DNA of 64,000 nucleotides from Owenia fusiformis (GCA_903813345.2 CAIIXF020000012.1:27106684-27170683); one strand, 5' to 3'; shown: positions 38,601-49,234, counted from the stretch's first letter. The notes: generated by a model not told the origin, from the sequence alone. Numbers and translations: made by a program.

Positions 38601-40035
38601 TAATTTGGCGGGAAATCAACAAGCGGAGTATATCGTCACAATATCCTCCGCATATTGGGTTTTCCGGAGTATATCGTCACGATATCCTCCGCCCGGAGTA
38701 TATCGTTACGATATCCTCCGGATATTCATTTTGCCAATAAATATCAAATTTATTTTTTCATGTTATTATACATTTAGTACGCTAAATGTAGGATAAACGT
38801 TTTTATCCCATACTTGGACGTGTTACAGGTACATAAAGCCGGTTTGTAAAAACTTATATTTTCATCAGCGGGCAGATATAGCTTTACGTCCCGCTCCGAG
38901 CGGGCAGATATAATCGCCGCTCGCATATTTGTTCATTTGTAACGTTCGCGTAATGACTGTAAACGACAATGGAGAAAACACAGACAATCGGGATCTGTTT
39001 GATGGTTTAAAAAAGGGAAGGAGCATCCACTTAATCAATCAAAAAATTCGAGAAAAAAATGTGGGAATATTTGAGAGAACAGGAACGGCCAAGAAAACAA
39101 AACTGGACATGAATATTCTAAAATATTTCCACGATTGAACAATGTGAACCAGATGACCAAGATTGGTATGGGATAAACATATTATCCTATAGTCGGTTCA
39201 GGATATTGGGATTATCCCTTGGCCAATATAATATATTTTCCCTCGGGACCTGCGGCCCTCGGGCAAATATATTATATTGGCCTCGGGATAATCCCAATAT
39301 CCTGAACCTCATATAGGATAATCTCTATTTACAAACCGGCTTTATGTACCTGTAACAAGTCCAAGTATGGGATAAACAAATATACATTATACGAGTATAT
39401 TAATTTAATGTTATTTAATCGTTACAGGATGTGTGGATATCACCTTTGCGTTTGATTTCTCCTGTTCGATTGACATGGAGGATCGTGTTCATGCTATAAA
39501 TCTAGCCGCGGATATAGTACGCAATTCAAATCTTAATCCCACAAAGGGGACGGCCGTTGCAGCGTTCAGCTACGACGATCAAATAGGAAACATTCAACCA
39601 TTCTATACGGAACAAGATGTTGGACCGTTTGTGGAACAACTTATTACAATAGATCGTAATGGATTTGGGTGTCGAACAAAGACCTACGATGCATTTATTC
39701 AAGCTAACAATATGTTCACAGACAGTGACCGTAATGACACTATATATGGAGATGTTCTGATCATGTTTGGAGATGGAATGACAGCTCCTTTGCATCGACG
39801 CAAGGCAACAATAGAGCAAGCAAATGCTCTCAAAGAGAAAGGAGTGACGGTTATTTGGATAGCGTATCCAAACAACAGAGGCAAATCGGGTATGGATCTT
39901 GAGATAAAAGTTACAGCATCGGACAATGGCATTATCAAAGGAGTTTATGACACCAATATAGATTCGGATGGCACAATAATAGATGACCTCGTATTCTTTA
40001 TAAATGGACAATTTCCTTGTCCCGATAACCTATAA
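32695..40035 (+). CDS. Gene D: secreted double-VWA protein with Pro/Gly-rich linker, 7 exons, 528 aa
   Basis: Coding exons 32695-32859, 33280-33481, 34517-34693, 34946-35088, 36454-36587, 37912-38069 and 39428-40035; phases 0,1,1,0,2,1 agree. Residues 1-22 are a signal peptide (MAATLQTCCFLVAILCVGQA). Exon 2 encodes a linker rich in Thr, Glu and Pro ending in four GPP repeats, collagen-like but far too short for a stable triple helix. VWA1 spans about 123-326 (C124, D132-x-S134-C135-S136, CKTHTHIAL, VFTDGRT, closing DNCG). VWA2 spans about 327-526 (C328, D336-x-S338-C339-S340, CRTKTYDAF, MFGDGMTAP, closing FPCP) and is one exon. The acceptor-like CATACAG abutting the ATG suggests an untranslated leader exon upstream. 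AATAAA lies at 40187-40192. Introns are loaded with repeats. Secreted; ligand unknown. Confidence 0.92.
34270..34400. repeat. Isolated unit of the ~160-bp repeat
   Basis: Carries GGCATTCTGGGTAAATCTTA and GGCCATTTTGGATTTTCCG as in the array at 560-2030. It lies in intron 2 of gene D. Confidence 0.75.
34719..34853. mobile_element. Small element with GTCACCACC ends, intron 3 of gene D
   Basis: ATGTCACGTCACCACC at the left is mirrored by GGTGGTGACAT at the right, with CAACGGCAGTTGGC in between. A fragment of the same family is at 20058-20165. Non-coding. Confidence 0.55.
35105..35265. mobile_element. Hairpin element (CCCGAGGG type), intron 4 of gene D
   Basis: Arms GGTTTGGGATACAGGGAATA and its mirror TATTTCCTGTATCCAAACC surround two CCCGAGGGATAT words. 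A TATCCTATATGAGG end like that of 38335 precedes it. Related hairpins lie at 38335, 39183 and 50757. Confidence 0.7.
35388..35501. repeat. 57-bp tandem duplication
   Basis: CAGTGTTCGAAAGTGTTGGA and the following block through AAAATAATAAGT occur twice, at 35388 and 35445, with one difference (CTTCAGT against CTTCTGT). Intron 4 of gene D. Confidence 0.9.
35603..36150 (-). mobile_element. LINE 3' end remnant in intron 4 of gene D
   Basis: On the minus strand, about 36002-35877 reads LSLRYLGPNLWNALPHDIKK then NIFKSSYKKLLIYDN and a stop, the typical last residues of CR1/Jockey-type polyproteins. A 3' UTR follows and the tail is an (AATTG)n-like pentamer repeat at 35603-35620. The rest of the element is missing. 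Confidence 0.75.
36183..36390. mobile_element. 208-bp foldback MITE, Tc1/mariner-like, intron 4 of gene D
   Basis: Ends CTCCTCAAAAAAAAGTTAAG and its mirror; arms of about 70 bp include GGACCAGTGGTTTTC and TTAACCCCCATAT. Flanked by TA on both sides. Non-coding. Confidence 0.82.
37010..37770. mobile_element. Repeat family 2 copy carrying a nested insertion, intron 5 of gene D
   Basis: CGGTC/ACGGTG-rich sequence similar to 16685-17170. The left part (CTAAGGGGACCACACGGTC) is related to the inverted right part (GTATGGAGACCACAAGGCG). It is interrupted by the element at 37337-37575. Confidence 0.5.
37337..37575. mobile_element. Nested TIR element (CCCCCTCACATATGAACG ends)
   Basis: CCCCCTCACATATGAACGAA at the left is mirrored by TTCGTTCATATGTGAGGGGG at the right; the arms extend about 40 bp through AGTCTTGCGA. 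About 240 bp, inside the repeat family 2 copy, so younger than it. Confidence 0.85.
38330..38485. mobile_element. Hairpin element, copy 1 (CAGGATATTGGGATTATCC)
   Basis: Arms of about 55 bp, TTCAGGATATTGGGATTATC and its mirror, enclose a GC-rich loop with CCCGAGGGCCGTAGG. It is the inverse of the copy at 39183-39328. Intron 6 of gene D. Confidence 0.85.
38618..38726. repeat. Tandem palindromes, CGGAGTATATCG...CGATATCCTCCG
   Basis: Three successive short palindromes of about 27 bp share CGGAGTATATCGT and CGATATCCTCCG. Confidence 0.8.
38802..39382 (+). mobile_element. ~580-bp TIR element with a short open frame, intron 6 of gene D
   Basis: The left end TTTATCCCATACTTGGACG then TGTTACAGGTACATAAAGCC is mirrored at 39334-39382; arms are about 50 bp. 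Between them an open frame (38953-39138 from the ATG of MTVNDNGEN) encodes up to 62 residues, basic and without recognised domain (DLFDGLKKGRS, KIREKNVGIFERTG). The hairpin at 39183-39328 lies within it. The frame could be the leftover of a transposase or recombinase; I cannot name the family. Confidence 0.6.
39183..39328. mobile_element. Hairpin element, copy 2 (inverse of copy 1)
   Basis: CTATAGTCGGTTCAGGATAT at the left and CCTGAACCTCATATAGG at the right swap the ends seen at 38330-38485, so the two copies are inverted relative to each other. The loop reads CCCTCGGGACCTGCGGCCC. Confidence 0.85.
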
Positions 40036-40186
40036 AGTGTTACTTCCAGTATGTGAACGGGACGTGCAACTGTCTCAAACGGACTCAAACGCTTCCACAT
40101 GGACTATGAGCTTGGAAAATTATATCACACATTTCTATTGTTTAATTATTTTAAACTACCATACTATATGTTTTTATACTAAGTGC

Positions 40187-40192
40187 AATAAA
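40187..40192 (+). terminator. Probable polyadenylation signal of gene D
   Basis: AATAAA about 150 nt after the stop codon, followed by T-rich sequence. Confidence 0.55.
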
Positions 40193-40832
40193 TTTAGTTT
40201 GTTATAATGCTGCAAAATATATTTGATATTTCTGTTTTATTCTTCATATCTTATCCCTGAAAGAGGAATACCTCTGTAAGTTGACCATCTCAGTAAGTGG
40301 AACACCTTCATTAGAAGAACACTTTCAGAGACCATGACCTAGTGACGTAATGTCAAATGAACCCATGTGCGTGAAAAACCTCTCGAATGGAACATTATTA
40401 GTCATTAGGGGGAGGGAGGGTGTAGCAAAGGTATTTCACTTAACCCAGGTTTTACGAAATAACAACGCATATGTTGCAATATAAAGAAAAGCAATAGGGT
40501 AATATGATTGGTCATAATGATAATATCGGATGCCCAGCTCTGTCCAAAAAGTATTGGGATCATCTTAAAATCTACTTAGCATGTCATGCGTTTTTGAAGA
40601 TAGAATAAAAGGCGTGGATATAATGTGATTGTATTAAACTTCCCAGACTCTACACCAACTAAGAACGAATGCTAGAGCTTCTACTATTTTTGATATAAAA
40701 GTATTTGAAATATATTCTAAATTTAGTTTTCAAAACTAAGGCACCCACTTAGTTATTTTACAATGTTCTATTGCCTCGTACTTGGGAAATAAGCAATTTC
40801 TAAAAGTGAATAACACATGTTCGCATTAATAG

Positions 40833-40880
40833 TACAATAACGTTATTTCAATGGGCAATACAGTGAAATATTGGACCAAG
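40833..40880. mobile_element. Half of the AATAACGTCATTTC hairpin element
   Basis: AGTACAATAACGTTATTTCA, then GGGCAATACAGTGAAATATTGG and the loop start, match the left half of 18131-18240. It abuts the truncated VWA exon, suggesting that the element or its loss marks the break. Confidence 0.65.
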
Positions 40881-41302
40881 GGCCGATCAGGCAAATAAGA
40901 GATCTTGCATGATACAATACTAAGTCATACAAACGCCCCCATTGTAACAGCTTTCAGCTTTGATAATGAGATAGGAAATCGATTACCGTTCAGCTCCGAT
41001 AACAGACTGTAATTCATAGACAAGCTACGCAACATTGACAAAACTGGATGTGGGACAAAAGCATACGATGCCTTCGTGAGAAATTTTACCAATAATGACC
41101 GAAATTATACCATATTTGGTGATGTTTTAATCACGTCCGGAGATCGAATGACTGCACCTTTTCATAGAAAAGTCGTTACGATCTCAGAAGCAAATAAACT
41201 TAAAAATGGCATCCATGGAGTGACGATAATTTGGGTAGTGTTTCCAAATTATAGAAGAAAGAACGGCATGGATGATAAAATCATACTAACTGCTACAATT
41301 TA
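40880..41302 (+). pseudogene. Broken second-VWA exon behind gene D
   Basis: Matches VWA2 of genes D and E but begins mid-domain (ANKR; VTAFSFDNEIGNRLPF), so the metal-binding DxSxS part is missing. Stops interrupt the first half. The later part is open (41076-41302): NNDRNYTIFGDVLI and APFHRK are kept, but CRTKT has become CGTKA and the Asp-Gly of GDG has become GDR. It ends early where genes D and E continue for about 40 more residues. A decayed tandem copy of the final exon. Confidence 0.85.
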
Positions 41303-41599
41303 GGAACATAGTTTTACAGATGTTTTAATTTACCGAGAAAGAATAATCGACGAATTCCATGTAGTGATTAATTGGTGTCTAAAGTCGGCATCATATTGTA
41401 GACAGTTCTATTGCAAAATATAATGTATAAGCAATTTAAAGTGATTTATTACTCTTGGATATAATAATAAAATATAGGTTGTAGCAGCTGTTTATGGGGT
41501 ATTCAAGATCGAATTCCATTATTAAAAAAATCTAACTTATCCTTATCAACATCCCTCATTTTTGTGCACATTTGCAGCTTCCATTTTCACAACGAGCAT

Positions 41600-41840
41600 C
41601 AACCTTACACCCACGGTGTGGTGATTGTCCTTAAATACCGAAAAATAAGATTCACACATAGCTAGGCAAGGCGTTTCCAATACCAGCCAATCAGAGGACA
41701 GTATTCACATAATGATCAGTGTGTGAAATATCAATAACACATGCAAGGTCACTAGTTAAACAGTTGTCATGGTGATGAATGGATTTTCACATTGGATTTG
41801 ATGACTTGCCAACTTGACCCTTGTAAGGTTTGGAAACAAC
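41600..41840. repeat. Dispersed repeat, copy 1 (AGGTCACTAGTTAAACAG)
   Basis: Contains CAGCCAATCAGAGG, AAGGTCACTAGTTAAACAG, TTGTCATGGTGATGA and CTTGACCCTTG in the same order as 51255-51445. Non-coding. Confidence 0.75.
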
Positions 41841-42009
41841 ACCTTCATGGTATGATTCAGCAAACAATGCACCAGGACTTAAATCCTTAAACGATCGATG
41901 TTTCGATAGCACACATTAAGTAAGACGGGGCATCAAAGGTGTCAAAAGTAGTGTAATAGGACTTGTCTGACATTTATTTTTTCTTCAATCTAGATAATCT
42001 ATTGATATA

Positions 42010-42884
42010 CACTCCCCTCCATAAGTTTGGCAACCTTTTTTCTCCATTGAACTACGTGTTAAAGCCTCTTTACGTTTGAATTTTTATTCACTTAACCGGC
42101 GATAAAATAACTTATAATATTGATGGAAACGTAACTTGACTTTATTTCCAATACCTCCAAATTTTCTCAATTTTTTTCCTCAATTACAACAGGTCGAAAA
42201 TTGATGATAAATTTGATGAATTTTTGAAAATCGTCATTCCCATGTAATCCAATGGGAAATGGAGGGTTCGGGACAAATCAGAAATCAGGATATCTTTTCA
42301 GTAAAAGATTCAGCAAAAAATATTTTTATGTAGAAAATTGAATTGTCTAACTTTTTTGAACACTAAGTGTTTAGTTTATTTGATGAATATTAAAGTTACA
42401 GCGCTTCAAAGTCATTTTTGAAAAGAATTTCTCGCCTCCTGTGTTATTTCAATGGGAGAGGTTTTTTGAAAAACAATTTTGACTTTAAAGCCCTATAACT
42501 TTGTTGAATCTGAAGAAACATATCAATTTTTGTTAAATAAAGTTAGCAAATTCAATTACCTGCCTAACTCGTATTTTTTGCAAGGACTCGGATGGATGGA
42601 TATTCTGTCATATGACTTGCGGCAAACCTACCATTTCCCATTGGTTAACATGGGAATGTCGATTTTCAAAAATTCATCAAATTCATCATTAATTTTTGAC
42701 CTACTGTAATTGAGGAAAAAAATTGAGAAAATTTGGAGGTATTGGAATTAAAGTCAGATTACGTTTCCATCAATCGTATAAGTATTTTCATCGCAGGTTA
42801 AGTAAATAAAAATTCAAAGGTAAAGAGGCTTTAACACGTACTTCAATGGGGGAAAAAAGGTTGCCAAACTTATGGAGGGGAGTG
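42010..42884. mobile_element. 875-bp foldback element, Tc1/mariner-like ends
   Basis: The ends CACTCCCCTCCATAAGTTTG and mirror, flanked by TA on both sides, match the style of Tc1/mariner termini. The arms pair for about 300 bp each (TTGAATTTTTATTCACTTAACC; TACCTCCAAATTTTCTCAA), so nearly the whole element is a palindrome. Open frames inside are by-products. Confidence 0.88.
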
Positions 42885-43769
42885 TATATGTACTTTCATG
42901 TATTTGGAGTAGAGTTCTATGTATTTCACAATCATTTATGAAATGTTGTTAGAATTATCGTTGTTATGTAACGTTACAGAGGCAATGGTAATTAATCATA
43001 AAGCTGATGGTACGTAATTTGAATGGTGCTTTTTCAATTTGCATATTGTCTAAAAAGGTTGCACTAAATCTAAAGCCACTGGGTTCCAGGTTTAATTTAT
43101 TATTTAGCAATCCGCACCAATTACCTGTCCGCAAATGGCAAACTGACCTCAAAGATAACATACAAATGCTAGTGTATTCCTTGTTAAGGTCCCAAATTGT
43201 AAGTCATGGTCACTCAGTTTTAAGGAAAGGCTCGATTTTTGTAACTTTATATCCACTTTGATAGCCAGACTGAGTATAATATGTGTGCCCAAAAGGAAGC
43301 AATTTAGACCACAACATCACAGAGTTTTTTTTGCATATTTGCCTCTGCAGTCTTCGTTGCGTGTCAATAGAATAGATGCGAGTAGAAATAATCTTGATTT
43401 ACGTCATTATATATATTTTTTAAATGTGACTTCTAATTCAGGGAGATTCTCCATAGAGCCCATGTTGTGAAATCACAAAAAGTGAAATATCTTTTCTTGT
43501 ATTGGACAGATAACATTTTCTTTTACTGGACATATTTTAATTTGCAAAACTACACAGGGTGATATGAAAAATGAACCACTAAAACAGATGTAATTTAAGT
43601 AAAAGGGAACTTTCTACTTTACCAACGATGCTATCTGACCCGAAAGGAGCAACCTGGTTGTGAAACTGGTAACTACCTACTCGCATCTGTTTTATTGAAT
43701 CACGACTCGTTAAACTATTAGTTCACAAAGTAGATGAGTTAATGGATAGAAATACATGGTAAACCAATG

Positions 43770-44178
43770 TCACGCGGTCCTAACTTCGACCGTTAATTTG
43801 AATTTTTGACCTACCTGATGTTTGAAAATCAAGGATTACGAGTCTCATATTGCACCGTTTTTCTTCAAACTTGTTCCATTCAAAGCATTTCACAAATTCC
43901 TTTCTGATGGTACATTATTCTCTTCAACAGAGTCCTTACTTCCAGCGGCATTTTGGTCCCCAGCTTTAAGAAGGCCTTCTAACAGCTGGGGACCAAAACG
44001 CTGCTAGAACGAGGGACTCTTTACAATAAGGTAATGCACCGACAGAAAGGCAATTTTGTTCTGCTTTTAATGATATAAGTTTGAAGAAGAACGGTGCAAT
44101 ATGAGACTCACAATCCTTGATTTTCAAGCACCTGGTAGGTCAAAAATTCAAATCAACGGTCGAAGTTAGGACCGCGTG
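43770..44178. mobile_element. 409-bp foldback MITE with CAC ends, copy 1
   Basis: Ends CACGCGGTCCTAACTTCGAC and mirror; arms of about 190 bp around a CAGCTG-centred core. It is flanked by AATGT on both sides, a 5-bp target duplication. CAC termini with 5-bp duplications are typical of Transib elements, so that is the likely superfamily. Non-coding. Confidence 0.85.
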
Positions 44179-45416
44179 AATGTGTTTCAAGCTTCTTGGA
44201 TTTTATTTCGTTTCAAACATATGGTACAGGGTACATACAAACATTTTGTTGATTTTGAGAGGGTGGTTATGTGATGAATCTAGTTCACCTCACCTGCGTA
44301 TTTGGACATTTTAACTCCAAAATTAGCATTACATCCTTGTAACGAATATTCATAACATAATATCCACGTCAAATGTATTCAGGTTACATTAGTTAAACAC
44401 AAACACAGAAATATTATGTATTGGAAAACTATGCAAATTAGTTTATTCTTGTAACGAAGAAGTACATCGAATAGAAAACGTGTTCTCATTTTCTGATGCA
44501 GCGCCAGGTTTCTGTTGTTGATAAACAAACCACCTACTTATTTACATTTTTTTATTAAAAAGGCCATAAATCAATAAAAAGAAATTGAGTGAAAATAATG
44601 GACCATTATGGAATTTGAGCTAGGGTCAAGTTTTTAATGTTGATTGTCCACTGATGATAAAAACAAAAATACTCTGCTTATGACTTTGTCGTTCACTTAA
44701 CGTTCTCTTTGATAACTGTCGTAACCTACATGATAATTGTGTACGCCCATAACTCTGAACTACATAATTTCATTTAACGTTTGTTTTCAATGGGACGATC
44801 AAAGACTAATGAGAATATACGGATGACTGAATTCAAGGGAGGCAGACGTCATTCTTCGATTATTTTGCGACTATAAGCAAATATTTTAGATAGCCTGCCA
44901 CTTCTTTCGTAATAAGAATACAGGATTATTCGTTCAAGGTAAATATCCACATTTTTGTAACCTTCAAATCTTTATCTATCTTTCAATTTATTTCAAAAGC
45001 ACGTGCCTCTATGCATTGACACAAAATCGACTATTAGATTTTATTTTATTTACAAAGATTCATTGATTTGGATATTTTAAAATAAATTGAAATAGGTTCG
45101 TTTTAGGCGACCGAGTCTGATTCAAGGTAGTAGAAAATAGGCTCGTGTTACATCAGATGTGTATTTTTTAATATTATAGTACATTTTTACATAAAATGTA
45201 TGGGCAATGAAAGTATAAATCAAAGTATGGTTAGATGGCTATCGTGTTGGAAAAAACAATCTGATACTTTTAACTACCGGGTACTTGATGCTTCTCAAAT
45301 GAAATAATGTCATTGACATTTTAAAAGGGAATCATACGATTTATATTTACTGATGAGTCGACTTTAAATTGGGACTGCAATTTTATATAGCCTGTTTGCA
45401 GGTACCTGCTGAACAA
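44179..45416. other. Intergenic, presumed promoter side of gene E
   Basis: AT-rich with no coding exon that I can support. An acceptor-like CTGTTTGCAG lies 17 nt before the gene E ATG, so an untranslated first exon may lie in this stretch. Confidence 0.35.
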
Positions 45417-48400
45417 ATGGCGATGCTATATTTAATTTCTTGTGTGGTATTCATAGCAAGTGTTGTCAGTGTGGAGGGAATGCTGGAAGATCAGGTTAAA
45501 ATAGACCCTAGGAGAGCTGGAGTACGACAATTTGACGCGTTGGGATTGGCGTCGGTATGTGGATAACCAAGCTTAACATTTTTTAACACATACTATTTAA
45601 GACGTAATATCAGAGACGGACGTAAGTAGTTAACTAATTAACAATACGAGATGTGACTCGCAATCCTAATGCAATAATGAAAATCTTAATTATTTCACAT
45701 ATTTTAACGCAATTCAATGTGAAGTAATATATTTTTTAGGGAATATCAGGGTTAAAAGCTGGTGTCGGTGCAGAAAATCCAATCCCTCCCCCACCCCCTC
45801 CTCCTCCGGGGCCCCCAGAACTACCTCCATCGGGGTCTACGGATTTCTCTTGTGAGTAGCGCTATTTGTTATACCTGTTGACCTTTCCCCATTTTGGCAC
45901 TTTTTGAGTTTTTTCATCAAAGGCGCATCTCCAACATAAACCATTCCTAAATAAAATGAACACGCGGTACAAACTTCGACCGTTAACTTTGAATTTTTGA
46001 CCTACCAGATGCTCGAAAATCAAGGATTGCGAGTCTCATACTACACCGTTTTTCTTCAAACTTATACCATTAAAGGCAAAACAAAATTGCCTTTCTGTCG
46101 GTGCATTACTTAAAGAGTCCCTCGTTCTAGCAGCGTTTTGGTCCCCAGCTGTTAGAAGGCCTTCTTACAGCTGGGGACCAAAATGCCGCTGGAAGTAGGG
46201 ACTCTGTTTAAGAGAATAATGTAACAACAGAAATGGATTTTTGTTATGCTTTGAATGGAACAAGTTTGAAGAAAAACGGTGCAGTACGAGACTCGTAATC
46301 CTTGATTTTCAAACATCCGGTAGTTTAAAAATTCAAATTAACGGTCGAAGTTTGTACCGCGTGATGAAGTAGAAAGGATCGTGTTTGGTGATGTTGGAAG
46401 CGACCTTTTCAAAAAGTGTGCTAATGTTTCACATCAATCTTGTTTTTGTCGAAAAGGAAATCGAAATATCTGATCAAATATATTAATTTGCTTTGGAAAT
46501 TGATCAATTTAATTGTTACCTGAAATATAACTACTTATAGCTAGAGGGATTATCTTCTTCCAATAATAATTAACTAAGAGGGCATAACCCTCTAATTAGT
46601 AATGGAACATTCAAGAGTTCATGAATCCGAATATAAATTCGAAACGAATGAAAAAAATCGTTAAGAAAATAATTAATAGATTAAACATTTTAATGTTACA
46701 TCATTTTGTTTCTTGTTTCAGTGTGCATGGATCTCATGGTCGTTATAGACGTGTCATGTTCCATTACCATGGAGACGAGAAAACAAGCTAGGGAAGCTGC
46801 AGCTGACTTAGTTAGGCGAGTTCTCAAAACACCTGGGGGAAGTGTCAGAGTCGGTCTTATCGTATATAGTAGCACTACGTCACACACATTTCATTTGAGT
46901 AAGTACCCTTCATGATTTTTACATTAAATGTAGGAAGACTGGATAAATGTGAACGGGCGACCGACCTGCAATGAAGGTACTACATTCGCCGTTGCATAAT
47001 CTAACCGCGTACATTTCAAAAGAAAGTACACCAATTATACACTGAGTTAAAAACGGTTGAGTACAATATTATTGTACTAATAACATCAGCTGCGATGAAC
47101 ACTCTGTATATATTTTAAGATGATCTAGAGAATATCGACGAAATCATCAATGCCATTGAAACTGTGGAGCTTGAAGCTCACAACTGTAAGACACATACGC
47201 ATCTTGCTTTGAAAGAACTGAAGGAGATCTCATTCACAGAGAAGAATGGCGATAGAAAGGTAGGTAATTTACGTGTTATTTCTATGCAATGTATTCACGG
47301 ACTAAATGATCCTTCACAGAACCAGAAACCAATTTAAGTGTTATTTCTATGCAATGTATTAACGCACTAAATGATCCTTCACAGAACCAGAAACCCCTCT
47401 TCGAAGGAGTCATGTGTTCTTTTATCTGCACTCATACATAGTTATACAAACACCACCGTATTTTTACGAGACGTGGACCACTCAGTCAAATACCCTGAAG
47501 TATTTCACGCAAAAATCAAAGTGCCTGAATTGGAGATGGAATCCGGAACCTATGTGTAATTATTACACGCCTTACCGCGGAGCTATATGCGTTGAATAAC
47601 TAAGGGGATAACAATAGCCGAAGTTTTACCTCATTTTATACAGTGATTTTTAGCTAACACGTACCTGGCCATCATACTTGCTTTTCTGTTGAAATGCTTT
47701 TTTTCGTATTGACACACCGATGAGTGCTTCTGCTAGGCGTAACACCAAACGAATATAGTTTTTGTATCCGACTAATATGATCAAGAGTCGTACAATTAAT
47801 GTTGTTATCACATAGACACAATGATGCAACCATAAAGCAGCATTGATTCAACTATCCATCATTTATTTACAGGGTATACAGAATGTGGCCTTGTTGTTTA
47901 CTGATGGCCGAACTGTGTCTGGAAAATTTAGAGACGATACTGTAAAAGCAGCCACTGCCCTGAAAGAAGCGGGTATTGAGCTTAACATCATCGGAGTGGC
48001 CAATAGGTAATGCATTCACCATAATTTTACGCCGATTTGAGTTAAATGCAACACATAACAAAGTCTTATTTTCTACGAGTACATGAACTCGATGTTTTCA
48101 AAGTCGTGAGTCGTGATCTTCACCATTGTTTTTCTGTATTGATATCTTACAGAAATTGATAAAGATTCAACAAGTATAAGGAAAGTTATTTCTTTGTTTT
48201 TCTCGTCCTAGGTTAAACAAGCAGTGAACGCAGTTCTATGAATAATTTGTGTTTTCTATTTCAGAAAATTCAAACCTGATGTGGGTGAATTTGATATGGT
48301 TCCAGACACTCCAACTTCTAAACATTTTTTCAATCTTACTGACGCCACGCTTCAGGATGACATCATTCGTTCATTGTCAGACCGTTACATATGTAACAGT

Positions 48401-49234
48401 GGAGATCCTTTTCAAGGTAAGGTTTATTTTCCGTTCTTCTCTCTCTACTTTTATGTATAGTAACGTCAATGCGTCATATTGCAAAAGCTTATTGGTGTGT
48501 AGGTTTCACGCAGGCCGAGCTAGGTTTCACGTGTGGCCAAGTGTCGTTTTTTTAGTCTTTATCATATGTTCGATGCTCATTATATTTATGTGTCTCATCA
48601 CTTTGGATTTTCAGGTTGCGTTGATATCGCTTTTGCGTTCGATTTCTCTTGCTCAATTGATATAGATCAACGTAATATTGCCGTGGATATAGCTAAAAGG
48701 ATAACAGAACTTGCCTCGATACGCCAAGAAAACGGAGCCATTCTTACGGCATTCAGTTTCGATACAAAAATTGGAAATGAAGTTCCATTCTACTCAACTG
48801 AAAGCCCGAGTGGATTTCTGTCCTCCCTCGATTCGATGAACAAATCGGGATTCGGATGTAGAACAAAAACATACGATGCGTTTATCAAAGCTGAGACAAT
48901 TTTTAATACTGATCTTGATCGTGACGACGCCACATACCCGGATGTTTTGTTCGTATTTGGTGATGGTCTTACTGCGCCGGCGCACAGAAAAGAGGCCACC
49001 ATCGCACAGGCAAAATCTCTCACTTCGAACACTGGCGTACAAATTGTATGGTTGGTAATGCCAAACAACAGGAAAAAGGACGGTTTGGATGAAATTGAAG
49101 CCATTGCGTCCACGGTTGAAACGTTTGGACAAATGATTTTCGATGTTGGGAAAACTAAAACGAATCAAATAGTAGACGAACTGTCATTTTGGTTAGGTCG
49201 GGACTTCCCGTGTCCTGAAGTTGGTGAACGTTAA
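45417..49234 (+). CDS. Gene E: secreted double-VWA protein with polyproline linker, 7 exons, 490 aa
   Basis: Paralogue of gene D. Exons 45417-45554, 45740-45851, 46722-46898, 47120-47259, 47873-48006, 48265-48416 and 48615-49234; phases 0,1,1,0,2,1 match gene D. Residues 1-21 are a signal peptide (MAMLYLISCVVFIASVVSV). Exon 2 encodes a short linker with eight consecutive prolines. VWA1 covers about 84-284 (C85, D93-x-S95-C96-S97, CKTHTHLAL, LFTDGRT, closing YICN). VWA2 covers about 285-488 (C286, D294-x-S296-C297-S298, CRTKTYDAF, VFGDGLTAP, closing FPCP). The exon 3 and exon 5 lengths (177 and 134 nt) equal those of gene D. AATAAA at 49592-49597 is a candidate polyadenylation signal. Secreted, ligand unknown. 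Confidence 0.92.
45961..46363. mobile_element. 403-bp foldback MITE with CAC ends, copy 2, intron 2 of gene E
   Basis: Same family as 43770-44178 but with the core inverted (CTCGTTCTAGCAGCG comes first). Ends CACGCGGTACAAACTTCGAC and mirror, flanked on both sides by ATGAA, a 5-bp target duplication. Confidence 0.87.
47273..47397. repeat. 65-bp tandem duplication in intron 4 of gene E
   Basis: GTGTTATTTCTATGCAATGT and the block to CACAGAACCAGAAACC occur at 47273 and 47338 with few differences. Confidence 0.88.
47395..47605 (-). mobile_element. tRNA-derived SINE, copy 1, intron 4 of gene E
   Basis: The minus strand starts with an A-box-like TATAGCTCCGCGGTAAGG, then a B-box-like TAGGTTCCGGATTCCATC. 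The body (GTCAAATACCCTGAAGTA on the plus strand) matches 61138-61366, the second copy. Pol III box matches are degenerate, so it is likely old. Confidence 0.7.

Noticed and set aside
39526-40011. 161-codon frame opposite the last exon of gene D
   Set aside because: Antisense of a well-supported VWA exon; no motifs of its own. The same holds for the frames at 48790-49168.
42479-42709. 76-codon frame
   Set aside because: Lies wholly in an arm of the foldback element at 42010-42884.
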